64,000 nt of DNA, from contig NZ_CP114040.1 of assembly GCF_026965555.1 (NCBI RefSeq), forward strand, positions 11,548,001 through 11,612,000. The letters run 5' to 3'. A program made the position numbers and the translations under genes. The DNA comes from Nannocystis punicea. Lineage in GTDB: Bacteria > Myxococcota_A > Polyangia > Nannocystales > Nannocystaceae. Of this stretch, positions 1 through 9,914 are shown one piece after another. The notes beneath the pieces are model-generated. The model was given only the letters and a program-made list of their open reading frames with translations. It had not been told where the DNA came from and ran no database searches. How positions within the stretch are numbered: the stretch's first letter is position 1; every line of letters starts with the position of its first letter.

Positions 1-1
1 C

Positions 2-3000
2 CACGCGGTCCAGCTGTTCTCTCGCCTCCGCGCGGTGCTCTCGGTCGAGGTCCGCTTCCAGGAGTTCTTCAACGCCGCGACCGTCGCCGAGCTCGCGGCG
101 TTGGTGCGGAGGGAGCGGCGCGCCCCGGGCACCGAGCAGGCGATCGCCGGCGCCCCGCGAGGCGAGCCGCTGCCGCTGTCGTTCGGACAGGAGCGGCTGT
201 GGTTCCTGAAGCGGCTCGCGCCGGGCAGCCGGGCGTACAATTGCATGTACCCCTATCGCTTCACCGGCGCCCTGAACGTGCCGGCGCTCGACCGCAGCCT
301 GCGCGCGCTGGTCGAGCGGCACGAGATCCTGCGGACGACGTACGCGGAGATCGAGGGACGGCCGGTCCAGATCGTTCACGAGCGCGGGGCCTACCGCCTC
401 GACGTCGTCGACCTCCGCCATCTGCCCGCCGAAGCGCGGGAGGCCGAGGTGCGCGAGCGCCTCGAGGCGGAGGGTCAGCAGCTGTTCGACCTCGAGCGCG
501 GCCCGCTCTTCCGCGCAGGATTGTTGCGACTCGCGGAGGATCAGCACGTCCTCTGGTTGCACTTTCATCATTTGACGATGGACGGCTGGTCGACCGAGCT
601 CGCGTTCCGCGAGATCTCGGCGCTCTACGCCAACTTCTGCGAGGACGCCGCGCCGCCGCTCGCGGAGCTCCCGCTGCAGTACGCCGACTTCGCGGTCTGG
701 CAGCGCACGCACCTGTCCGAGGAGTCGACCGCGGCGCTGCTCCGCTACTGGAAGGGAGCCCTGCGCGGCGCGCCGCTCGTCCTCGATCTGCCCGGCGACC
801 GCCCGCGGCCGCCCGTCCAGAGCTTCGACGGCGCCGCGGTCCACTTCGCGCTGTCCGCCGCGCACACCCAGGCCCTGCGGGCCCTGAGCGTCCGCCACGG
901 CACGACTCTGACCATGGTCCTCCTCGCGGCCTTCGCGGTGCTGCTGCACCGCTACACGCGCGCCGAGGACCTCCTGATCGGGATGCCGAGCGCCAACCGC
1001 GATCGCGTGGAGCTCGAGGGCATCATGGGGTTCTTCGTCAACACCCTGCCGATGCGCGTCGATCTGTCGGGCGACCCGACGTTCTTCGAGCTGCTGTCGC
1101 GGGTGCGGAGGACCTGCCTCGAGGCGTACGACCACGACGCGCTGCCGTTCGAGCGCCTGGTCCACGAGCTCCGGCTCGCGCGCGACGTGAGCCGCAACCC
1201 GCTGGTCCAGGTCGCGTACGCCCCGCAGCCGCCCGCGGGCCGCGATCTGCAGCTCCCGGGCCTTTACCGCGAGCACTGGGTGATCGACGCCAAGAAGTCG
1301 ATCTTCGACCTCTCGTTCTATTCGTGGGAGAGCGCCGGCGGCGTGGCCTGCATCTTCGAGTACAGCGCCGATCGATTCGAGCGGGCGACGATCGAGCGGA
1401 TGATCGCGCACCTGCAGCGGCTCGTCGCCGCCGTCGCCGCCGAGCCGGAGCGTCCCCTGTCGGCGCTGTCGATGCTCGCGGACGCCGAGCAGCAGACGCT
1501 GAGGAAGTGGAGCCGCGGCCGCGACGGCGAGCGGCCCTCCTCGACCGTCCTCGATCGCTTCGAGCAGCAGGCTCGATCGGCAGCGGACGCCCTCGCGGTC
1601 GTGTCCGATCGCGGGTCGCTGACCTACGGCGCGCTCGATCGCCGCGCCAACCAGCTCGCGCACCTGCTGCGTGGCCTCGGCGTCGGCGCGGGCGCGCTGG
1701 TGGGCGTGTGCGCCGGCCGATCGCTCGAGCTCGTGGTCGCGCTCGTCGCCGTCCTCAAGGCCTCCGCGGCGTACGTCCCGTTCGACCCGGAGGGCTCGGC
1801 GGAGCGGCTCGCGGGCATGCTGGCGAGCGCGGGCACGACGGTGCTGATCGCCGGGCCGGGCGCCGCCGAGGAGCTGCCCGGATACGCCGGTCACGTGGTC
1901 CGGCTCGACGACGCCGGGTCGGTGCTGTCGACGTGGAGCGAGACGTGCCCGCCGCGCCGCGCCGACCTCGACGCCCTCGCGTACGTCATCTACACCTCGG
2001 GCTCGACCGGCCGGCCCAAGGGCGTGCTCGTCGAGCACCGCGGCCTGGCCAACCTCGTCGCCTGGCACGAGCGCCGGTTCGCGGTCACGAGCGCCGACCG
2101 GGCGACGCTCGTCGCCAGCCCCGGCTTCGACGCGTCGGTGTGGGAGCTCTGGCCGTACCTGGCCGTCGGAGCGAGCCTGTTCGTCCCGGAGGCGTCGCTC
2201 CGCCTGTCGCCGGCGGAGATGCGAGACTGGCTGGTGCAGCGCGAGATCACCGTCTCGTTCCAGCCGACGGCGATCGCCGAGGAGCTGCTCCGCCTCGAGT
2301 GGCCGGCACGCTGCGCGCTGCGGTTCCTGCTGACCGGAGGCGACAGGCTGCGCGTCCGGCCCGGCCTCGCGCTGCCGTTCGCCGTGGTGAACAACTACGG
2401 CCCGACCGAGGCGAGCGTCGTCACCACGTCGTGCCCGGTCGAGCCTGACCGCGACGTCACGCGCGAGCCGGCGATCGGTGGCCCGATCGACGGCATGGTC
2501 GTCCACGTCCTCGACGCGCGCGGCCAGCGAGCGCCGGCGGGCGTCCCGGGCGAGCTCTTCATCGGCGGCCTCGGCCTCGCGCGCGGCTACCTCGGCCACC
2601 CGGGGCTGACCGCGGAGAAGTTCGTCCCGGACCCGTTCTCGGACGAGCCGGGCGCGCGGCTCTACCGCAGCGGAGACCTCGTGCGCTGGCTGCCGGACGG
2701 CCACCTCGAGTTCCTCGGCCGGATCGACGAGCAGGTGAAGATCCGCGGCTTCCGCATCGAGCCGGGGGAGATCGCGGCGGCCCTGCGCGAACACCCGGCG
2801 GTGCACGACGCGGTGGTGCTCGCCCTCGCCGACGAGCACGACGCGAAGCGACTCGTCGCCTACTTCACGCGCGCCGACGTCGGCGACGCGTCCTCGAACA
2901 ATTCACTCGCCTCGCAGCAGGGCGAACACGTGTCGAGCTGGCGCGCGCTGTACGAGGAGACCTACGAGGCTCGCCAGCCCGACGGCGATCCGCGGTTCAA

Positions 3001-6000
3001 CATCGTCGGCTGGAACAGCAGCTACACCGGCGCGCCGATCGAGGCCGAGGCGATGCGAGCCTGGCGCGACCGCACTGTCGAGCGGATCCTGAGCTTCTCG
3101 CCGCGGCGCGCGTGGGAGATCGGCTGCGGCACGGGCCTCCTGCTCCTCCAGGTCGCGCCCTCCTGCGCGACGTACCTCGGCACCGACTTCTCGGAGCACG
3201 CGCTCGCGGCGATCCGCCCGCAGCTCGCGGACGGCCTCGCGCACGTGAACTTGCAGCGACGCGAGGCCGCCGACTTCGCCGCGATCGAGCCGGGCTCGCT
3301 CGACACGATCATCCTCAACTCGATCGCGCAGTACTTCCCGGGCGAGGACTACCTCCGCTCCGTCTTGACGGGCGCGGTCCGCTCGGTCGCCGACGCCGGC
3401 GTCGTGTTCGTCGGCGACGTGCGCAGCCTGCCCCTGCTCGCGGCCTTTCACACCTCGGTGCAGCTGGCGAAGGCCGCCCCGGACACGCCGCTCGCCGAGC
3501 TCCGGGAGCGCGTCCAGCGAGCCGTGCTCCGCGAGGAGGAACTCACTGTCTCGCCCGAGTACTTCCACGCCCTGGGCGAGGAGCTCCCGCGCATCGCCCA
3601 CGTCGAGGTCTGGCTCAAGCGCGGCCGCGGGACGGACGAGATGACGCGCTACCGCTACGACGCGGTGCTGCACGTCGGCGAGGCGCCGGCGCCGGTCGAG
3701 GCGGGGCGCACCCTCGCGTGGGCCGACGTCCAGAATTTGGAGGCGCTCGCGCACGAGCTCCGCGGCGCGCGCGGAGCGACGATCGAGCTCCTCGGCGTCC
3801 CGAACGAGCGCGTCCTCGCCGACGTGCGCGCGTCCGAGGCGCTGCGTCAGCCGGGCTGGGCCGAGGTGACGAGCGCGGAGCTGATCGCGCGGAGCGTCGC
3901 TACGGCGATCGAGCCCGAGGCGTTGTGGGAGCTCGGCGAACAGCTCGGCCACGCAGTGCGCGTCACCTGGTCGCGGGAGCGCGGCCCCGGCTTCATGGAC
4001 GCGCTGTTCGAGCCGGCCCGCGACGTGAAGCGACCGCGAGCCTGGGCGCGTGCGCGACACGTCGCTCGCCGGGCCGCGGCGTCGCTCGTCAACAACCCGC
4101 TGCGCGAGCGGCAGGCCTTCGCCCTGGTCGCGCGGCTGCGCGAGCACCTCGCGGCCAAGCTCCCCGACTACATGGTCCCCGCGGCGTTCGTCGAGCTCGA
4201 GGCGCTGCCGCGCAACGCGAGCGGCAAGCTCGACCGCCACGCCCTGCCCGCGCCGGAGCGCACCCGTCCAACGCAGGCGACCGAGCAGGCCGTCGCCGAC
4301 GTCGAGGCGGTCCTGATCGACATCTGGCGCGGCCTGCTCCACATCGGCGAGATCGGCCTCGACGAGCCGTTCTTCGAGCTCGGCGGCCACTCTCTGCTCC
4401 TCGCCCAGGTGCGGGCGGCGATCTCGACGCGCCTCGGGCCGAGCATGCCGATCGTCGAGCTGTTTCAGTACCCGACGATCCGCAGCCTGGCGAACCGCGT
4501 CCGCGAGCTGACCGGCAAGGAGACGTCGGGCCGCGCTCCCATCAGCTCGGCTCACGTGGCCGCGCGCAAACCGATCGACGCCGGCGTACCGGAGGACGCG
4601 ATCGCGATCGTCGGCCTGGCCGGTCGCTTCCCCAGGGCGCCGGACATCGACACCTTCTGGCACAACCTCCGCGACGGCGTCGAGGGCCTCACGTTCTACA
4701 CCACCGAGGAGATGCAGGCCCTCGGCGTCGCGTCGGAGTGGCTCGGCGTCCGCGGCCTCGTGCCCGCCAGCGGGGCCCTCGAGGACGCCCTCGCGTTCGA
4801 CGCCGCCTTCTTCGGCTACAACCCGAACGACGCCGCGCTGATGGATCCGCAGCAGCGCGTCTTCCTCGAGGTCGCGTGGGCCGCCCTCGAGCACGCCGGC
4901 CACGATCCGTTCGCCTACCCCGGCTCGATCGGCGTGTTCGCCGGCAGCGACGCGCCGAACTACTGGATGGAGCGGATCGGCTTCCGCGGCGGCCCCCTCG
5001 CCAGCGAGCAATACCGGACGTCCAGCGCCAACATGACCGACGGCCTGACGACGCGCGTCGCCTACAAGCTCGGCCTCCGCGGCCCGGCAGTGACGCTGCT
5101 GACCGCGTGCTCGACGTCCCTCGTCGCGGTGCACTTCGCGTGCAAGAGCCTGCTCGCGCGCGAGTGCGACATGGCGCTCGCCGGCGGCGTCGCCATTCAT
5201 CCGCAGTCGCGCGTCGGTCACGTCTACGAGGACGGTTCGCTGGTCTCGCCCGACGGCCATTGCCGGCCCTTCGACGCCGACGCTCGCGGCACGGTGAACG
5301 GCAACGGCGTCGGCGCGGTCGTGCTCAAGCGGCTGGCCGACGCGCTGGCCGACGGCGACACCATCCACGCGGTCGTCCGCGGCTCCGCGGTCGCCAACGA
5401 CGGCGCGCGCAAGGTCGGCTACACCGCGCCGGGGCTGGCGGGGCAGATCGAGACGATCGCCCGGGCGCACGCGGCTGCGGCCGTCGACCCGGAGAGCATC
5501 ACCTACGTCGAGGCTCACGGCACCGGCACGCGGCTCGGCGATCCGATCGAGGTCGCCGCGTTGACCGAGGTGTTCCGCAGGAGCACGCAGAAGATCGGCT
5601 TCTGCGCGCTCGGCTCGGTGAAGGGCAACATCGGTCACCTCGGCGCGGCGTCCGGAGTGACCGGGCTGATCAAGGCGGTGCTCTCGCTCGAGCACGAGCT
5701 CATCCCGCCGACCCTGCACTTCCGCCGCCCGAACCCCGAGCTGTCGCTCGAGACCAGCCCGTTCTTCGTCCGCGCGGAGCCTGTCCCGTGGCCGCGGGGA
5801 GCGACGCCGCGCCGCGCCGGCGTCAGCGCGTTCGGCGTCGGCGGGACCAACGCCCACGTCGTCCTCGAGGAGGCGCCGGCGATCGCATCCCCGGCTCCGG
5901 CCGACGGCAGCCAATTGCTCGTGCTCTCGGCGCGCACGGAGGTCGCCCTCGAGGCGAGCACCGACCGGCTGGCGGCACACCTGCGCGGCGCGCCTGCGGT

Positions 6001-9000
6001 CGACCTCGGCGACGTCGCGTCCACGCTGCAACGAGGCCGGGCGCGGTTCTCTCACCGGCGCGCCGTCGTCGCCACGAACCTCGACGAGGCGGCGGCCCGC
6101 CTGGCCGCTCGCGATCCGCTGCACGGCGCGACAGGCATCGCCACGAGCGAGCCGCCGCCGGTCGTGTTCATGTTCCCCGGCGGTGGCACGCAGGAGCTCG
6201 ACATGGGGCGGGAGCTCTACCTGCGCGAGCCGGTGTACCGGGCGAGCCTCGATCGCTGCGCCGAGCTGTTCGCGGCGGCGATGGCGATCGACCTCCGCGC
6301 GTTGCTGTTCCCGGAGGCCGACGCGCGTGCGCGTGCGACCGAGCAGGTGCTGCGCCCGCGAGAGAACTTTGCGACGATCTTCTCGACCGAGTACGCGCTG
6401 GCCGAGCTCCTCCTGTCCTGGGGCATCCGTCCGGCGGCGGTGACCGGCCACAGCCTGGGCGAGTACGCCGCGGCCTGCGTCGCCGGGGTCTTGACGCTCG
6501 CGGACGCGGTCGCGCTGCTCGTCGCGCGCGGGGAGCTGTACGAGGCGCTGCCGGAGGACGTGCTGACGCTGATCGTGCGCCTCCCCGAGGACGCGCTGGC
6601 GCGGCGGCTCGACGACGAAGTCTCGCTCGCCGCGGTCAACGGCCCCGACAATTGCGTGGTGTCTGGGCCGGGCCCCGCGTTGCGTCGCCTCGAGGCGGAG
6701 CTCCTGCGCGAGGGCTGCGACGTCAAGCGCCTGGCGATCGCTACCGCCGCTCACTCCTCGCTGGTCGAGCCGTTCGCCGCTCGCCTGACCGAGCGGGCCG
6801 CGACACTCACGCGAAAGCCCCCGCGCGTCCCGATGATCTCCAACCTGACCGGCCGCTTCGTCACCGAGGCCGACGCGACCGACCCGTCCTACTGGGCGCG
6901 TCACCTCCGCGGGACCGTGCGCTTCGCCGCCGGGCTCGCCACCCTCCTGGACGACCCGCGTCACGTCTTCCTCGAGGTCGGCCCGGGCAGCGCCCTGACG
7001 AAGCTCGTGACCCGGCACCCGAAGGGCGGCCCCGATCGAATCGCAGTGAGCGCTCTGGCCAGCCCGGTCGGCGAGCGGCGCGACGCCGAGGCGTTGCTCC
7101 GCGCGGTGGGACGACTGTGGTGTGCCGGCGTCGACGTCGACTGGGACAACCTGTCCGGCGAGCGTCGCCGGCGGGTCCCGCTGCCCACCTATCCGTTCGA
7201 GCGCACGCGTCACGTCTACGCAGGCGCGCGCGCCGAGGCACCCTTGCCCGCGGACGGCGATCGGATCGCAGTCGACCTGGCCGCGGAGTCGACCGAGATC
7301 GCGGCGAAGTTCGCCCGGCTCCGCGACGCCGGCGGGCCCGAATCATTGATAAATCCCGAGATGCTCGCCGGCCTCGACCGGGTGAGCGCCGCCCACTTCT
7401 TCGCCTGCCTGTTCGCCGGGAAAGCCCTCGACGTGGGCGCGACGTGCAGCCGGCGCGAGCTGCTCGCCGAGCTCGGCATCTTGCCGAAGTTCGAAAAATA
7501 CTTCGATTTCTTCCTGCACTCGCTCGTGGAAGAAGGCGCGCTGCAGATCGCCGGCGACACGATCGAGCTCCTGCCCGGCGCGCACGCCCTGTCCTCACCG
7601 CGAGCGCTCACGGCGTCGCTCGCGGAGCGCTTCCCCGAGGCGCGCGGCGTCCTCGGCGTCCTCGAGCACTGCGGCGCCTCGTACCGCGCGGCCCTCCGCG
7701 GCGACGTCGACAACACCAGCGTGCTCCACCCCGACGGCACCTACGACCTCCTCAAGCCGGCCGAGGAGCTGCTCGTCCGCGCCTCGCGTCCGGAGGTCCC
7801 GATCCGGATGGTGCGAGACATCGTCAACCGGGCCCTGCGCAGCGCCGGCGGCCGCACCGTGCGGATCCTCGAATTCGGCGGCGGCCGCGGCGTCCTCACC
7901 TGGAAGCTCGCGCCGTTCCTCGAGGGCCATTCCGTCGAGTACCTGTTCACCGACATCAGCCGCTACTTCACGTTGAACGCCGAGGAGCGGGCGCGCCAGG
8001 AGGGGCTCGAGTTCATGCGGTGGGGCCGCCTCGACATCGACGAGGACCCCGCCGAGCAAGGTCATCAACCTGGCTCCTTCGACATCATCGTCAGCCTGGA
8101 CGCGTTCCACGTCGCCCGCGACCTCGAGAAGAGCCTCGCGGCGCTGCGCCGGCTGCTCGCCCCCGGCGGCCTCATGGTCCTCGTGGAGATGACCGAGGTC
8201 GCCCGCTGGCACACGGCCGTCTGGGGCCTCGAGGAGGGCTGGTGGCACTTCGAGGACACCCACCTCCGGCGCTACTCGCCCAGCCTCTCCGCGGCAGGAT
8301 GGGAGCAGCTGTTCGCGGCGCAGGGCTTCCGCAGCGCCCACGTGTTTCCGCGGACGGAGGCGGAGCGCGCCGGGACCGATCACGTCGTCATCTCCACCCA
8401 GGAGCACCCCACGCGCCGCGCGAGCTCGCGGGCGGCGATCGCCGCGGCGACGACCCAGGCCCCGCCCGCCGGCCGTTCACGGCCTCCTCGCGCGGTCACG
8501 CCGCCGCGGACCGACACGGAGCGGACGATCGCCGCGCTGTGGGAGCGCGCCCTCGGCCTTGATCAGGTCGGCGTCGACGACGACTTCTTCGCCCTCGGCG
8601 GCGACTCGCTGATCGCGGTCGGCATGTTGACGAAGCTGCGCGCCACGTTCGAGGTCGCGCTCGACTCGCACGCGCTCGTGGCCATGCCGACGATCGCCCG
8701 CCTGAGCGCCGGCATCGAGGAGCGGCAGCGCGGGGTCACCGGTCCCTCGGACTTCGACGAGCTCATCCGCCTGCAGGACGGCGACCCGGAGCGCCCGCTG
8801 TTCCTCGTGCACCCCGTCGGCGGGCACGTCTATTGTTATTCGGAGCTGGTGCGCAGCCTCCGGCTCGATCGGGCCATCTACGCCATCCGCTCGCCCGGCC
8901 TCGCCGATCGCCGGGCCCGGCCCGTCAGCATCGAGGCGCTCGCCCGCGATTATCTGCACATGGTCCGCGCGGTCCAGCCCGAGGGGCCGTACGTGCTCGG

Positions 9001-9628
9001 CGGCTGGTCGTTCGGCGGCGCAGTCGCGTTCGAGATGGCCTCGCAGCTCCGCGTCGCCGGGCAGGACGTCCTCCCACTGCTCCTCGTCGACAGCCCGTCG
9101 CCGACCCTGTTCGGCCGCGGCGCCGCGGACATCGAGCTCCGCGCCTTTCAGGTGTTCGCCGCGGAGATGGGGCTGACCCTCGCCACGGAAGTAACGGACT
9201 CCTCGGAGCTCGCGGACCTGCGCCCCTCGGAGCGCCTCGCCTACCTGTTCGATCGACTCCAGCGCGAGCGCCTCGCCCCCGAGATCGCCGAGGTCGGGCA
9301 GCTCGAGCACCTCCTGCAGGTCCTGACCGACAACATGCGCGCCTGGTATCAATACGAGCCGCGCCCCTATTCGGGCACCGTGCTGCAATTCCGGGCCCGT
9401 GAGCCGATGCCCCTCCTGGTGGCCGACGCCGCGGCGTCCGCCAACACACACCGCCTGAGCGGCGCGCTCGGCTGGGAGGAGCACACGAGCGGCAGCGTCG
9501 AGGCCCGCGAGATCCCGGGCAACCACTTCACCATCATGAAAGACGCCAACGTCGAACGCCTCGCCGCCGCCATGCGCGGCTACCTGCAGCGCGAGGCGCC
9601 GCGGCCGGCCCCTGATCTCCAGGCGTGA
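2..9628 (+). CDS. Hybrid NRPS-PKS, terminal modules with thioesterase (5' end outside window)
   Basis: The frame is open from base 2 and stops at 9626-9628, so this is the 3' part of a longer gene; residues are counted from codon 35-37. Domains in order: end of a carrier domain (1-30); condensation (45-480, HHLTMDGWS near 178); adenylation (506-945 and 1370-1405, YTSGSTGRPKG near 652) split by an N-methyltransferase (968-1222, EIGCGTG near 1028); carrier (GGHSL near 1450); KS (1522-1945, TACSTSL, EAHGTGT and KGNIGH present); AT (2043-2330, GHSLGEY near 2139); second methyltransferase (2590-2780, EFGGGRG near 2612); carrier (GGDSL near 2855); thioesterase (GWSFGG near 2989, NHFT near 3163). 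No KR, DH or ER is visible. Aligned to GrsA, the specificity code reads D-A-W-F-L-G-N-V-V-K, the known leucine code, so I infer N-methyl-leucine followed by one unreduced ketide unit. The AT motif ATAAHSS is non-canonical, so malonyl is only likely. The second methyltransferase may act on C or O. Confidence 0.95.
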   Translation, partial: HAVQLFSRLRAVLSVEVRFQEFFNAATVAELAALVRRERRAPGTEQAIAGAPRGEPLPLSFGQERLWFLKRLAPGSRAYNCMYPYRFTGALNVPALDRSLRALVERHEILRTTYAEIEGRPVQIVHERGAYRLDVVDLRHLPAEAREAEVRERLEAEGQQLFDLERGPLFRAGLLRLAEDQHVLWLHFHHLTMDGWSTELAFREISALYANFCEDAAPPLAELPLQYADFAVWQRTHLSEESTAALLRYWKGALRGAPLVLDLPGDRPRPPVQSFDGAAVHFALSAAHTQALRALSVRHGTTLTMVLLAAFAVLLHRYTRAEDLLIGMPSANRDRVELEGIMGFFVNTLPMRVDLSGDPTFFELLSRVRRTCLEAYDHDALPFERLVHELRLARDVSRNPLVQVAYAPQPPAGRDLQLPGLYREHWVIDAKKSIFDLSFYSWESAGGVACIFEYSADRFERATIERMIAHLQRLVAAVAAEPERPLSALSMLADAEQQTLRKWSRGRDGERPSSTVLDRFEQQARSAADALAVVSDRGSLTYGALDRRANQLAHLLRGLGVGAGALVGVCAGRSLELVVALVAVLKASAAYVPFDPEGSAERLAGMLASAGTTVLIAGPGAAEELPGYAGHVVRLDDAGSVLSTWSETCPPRRADLDALAYVIYTSGSTGRPKGVLVEHRGLANLVAWHERRFAVTSADRATLVASPGFDASVWELWPYLAVGASLFVPEASLRLSPAEMRDWLVQREITVSFQPTAIAEELLRLEWPARCALRFLLTGGDRLRVRPGLALPFAVVNNYGPTEASVVTTSCPVEPDRDVTREPAIGGPIDGMVVHVLDARGQRAPAGVPGELFIGGLGLARGYLGHPGLTAEKFVPDPFSDEPGARLYRSGDLVRWLPDGHLEFLGRIDEQVKIRGFRIEPGEIAAALREHPAVHDAVVLALADEHDAKRLVAYFTRADVGDASSNNSLASQQGEHVSSWRALYEETYEARQPDGDPRFNIVGWNSSYTGAPIEAEAMRAWRDRTVERILSFSPRRAWEIGCGTGLLLLQVAPSCATYLGTDFSEHALAAIRPQLADGLAHVNLQRREAADFAAIEPGSLDTIILNSIAQYFPGEDYLRSVLTGAVRSVADAGVVFVGDVRSLPLLAAFHTSVQLAKAAPDTPLAELRERVQRAVLREEELTVSPEYFHALGEELPRIAHVEVWLKRGRGTDEMTRYRYDAVLHVGEAPAPVEAGRTLAWADVQNLEALAHELRGARGATIELLGVPNERVLADVRASEALRQPGWAEVTSAELIARSVATAIEPEALWELGEQLGHAVRVTWSRERGPGFMDALFEPARDVKRPRAWARARHVARRAAASLVNNPLRERQAFALVARLREHLAAKLPDYMVPAAFVELEALPRNASGKLDRHALPAPERTRPTQATEQAVADVEAVLIDIWRGLLHIGEIGLDEPFFELGGHSLLLAQVRAAISTRLGPSMPIVELFQYPTIRSLANRVRELTGKETSGRAPISSAHVAARKPIDAGVPEDAIAIVGLAGRFPRAPDIDTFWHNLRDGVEGLTFYTTEEMQALGVASEWLGVRGLVPASGALEDALAFDAAFFGYNPNDAALMDPQQRVFLEVAWAALEHAGHDPFAYPGSIGVFAGSDAPNYWMERIGFRGGPLASEQYRTSSANMTDGLTTRVAYKLGLRGPAVTLLTACSTSLVAVHFACKSLLARECDMALAGGVAIHPQSRVGHVYEDGSLVSPDGHCRPFDADARGTVNGNGVGAVVLKRLADALADGDTIHAVVRGSAVANDGARKVGYTAPGLAGQIETIARAHAAAAVDPESITYVEAHGTGTRLGDPIEVAALTEVFRRSTQKIGFCALGSVKGNIGHLGAASGVTGLIKAVLSLEHELIPPTLHFRRPNPELSLETSPFFVRAEPVPWPRGATPRRAGVSAFGVGGTNAHVVLEEAPAIASPAPADGSQLLVLSARTEVALEASTDRLAAHLRGAPAVDLGDVASTLQRGRARFSHRRAVVATNLDEAAARLAARDPLHGATGIATSEPPPVVFMFPGGGTQELDMGRELYLREPVYRASLDRCAELFAAAMAIDLRALLFPEADARARATEQVLRPRENFATIFSTEYALAELLLSWGIRPAAVTGHSLGEYAAACVAGVLTLADAVALLVARGELYEALPEDVLTLIVRLPEDALARRLDDEVSLAAVNGPDNCVVSGPGPALRRLEAELLREGCDVKRLAIATAAHSSLVEPFAARLTERAATLTRKPPRVPMISNLTGRFVTEADATDPSYWARHLRGTVRFAAGLATLLDDPRHVFLEVGPGSALTKLVTRHPKGGPDRIAVSALASPVGERRDAEALLRAVGRLWCAGVDVDWDNLSGERRRRVPLPTYPFERTRHVYAGARAEAPLPADGDRIAVDLAAESTEIAAKFARLRDAGGPESLINPEMLAGLDRVSAAHFFACLFAGKALDVGATCSRRELLAELGILPKFEKYFDFFLHSLVEEGALQIAGDTIELLPGAHALSSPRALTASLAERFPEARGVLGVLEHCGASYRAALRGDVDNTSVLHPDGTYDLLKPAEELLVRASRPEVPIRMVRDIVNRALRSAGGRTVRILEFGGGRGVLTWKLAPFLEGHSVEYLFTDISRYFTLNAEERARQEGLEFMRWGRLDIDEDPAEQGHQPGSFDIIVSLDAFHVARDLEKSLAALRRLLAPGGLMVLVEMTEVARWHTAVWGLEEGWWHFEDTHLRRYSPSLSAAGWEQLFAAQGFRSAHVFPRTEAERAGTDHVVISTQEHPTRRASSRAAIAAATTQAPPAGRSRPPRAVTPPRTDTERTIAALWERALGLDQVGVDDDFFALGGDSLIAVGMLTKLRATFEVALDSHALVAMPTIARLSAGIEERQRGVTGPSDFDELIRLQDGDPERPLFLVHPVGGHVYCYSELVRSLRLDRAIYAIRSPGLADRRARPVSIEALARDYLHMVRAVQPEGPYVLGGWSFGGAVAFEMASQLRVAGQDVLPLLLVDSPSPTLFGRGAADIELRAFQVFAAEMGLTLATEVTDSSELADLRPSERLAYLFDRLQRERLAPEIAEVGQLEHLLQVLTDNMRAWYQYEPRPYSGTVLQFRAREPMPLLVADAAASANTHRLSGALGWEEHTSGSVEAREIPGNHFTIMKDANVERLAAAMRGYLQREAPRPAPDLQA

Positions 9629-9914
9629 ACGCCGGGTCGCCGAGGTGCTCGACGCGTGGCCCCACGCTCGCGAGCGACCGCGTGCATGAAGACACACAGC
9701 GACGAGGCCGCGACCCCTGCGAGACCTTCCGCCGTGATCCGTCGCCGCGCCGGCGCCGCGGCTGCGCGTCGCCGCGGTTCTCCTGGCTCGCGCGGCCTGC
9801 GAGGCCCCCTGATCGCCGTGCGCGCGCGGCCCTGCGCCGCCGGCGAACCGAGGCCGCGCGCCCGCGCGACGTGGTGACGCCGCGGCGCTGCGCTGGTATG
9901 GGGACAGCCGCGCG

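Noticed and set aside
2903..7213. A 1436-residue open frame on the minus strand inside the NRPS-PKS
   Set aside because: It is the shadow of a very GC-rich gene; the translation is Arg/Asp/Gly-rich with no domain, while the plus strand encodes clear KS and AT domains.
9656..9877. Small open frames between the NRPS-PKS and the exporter
   Set aside because: Arg/Ala/Pro-rich translations typical of random GC-rich sequence; no ribosome site or family match.
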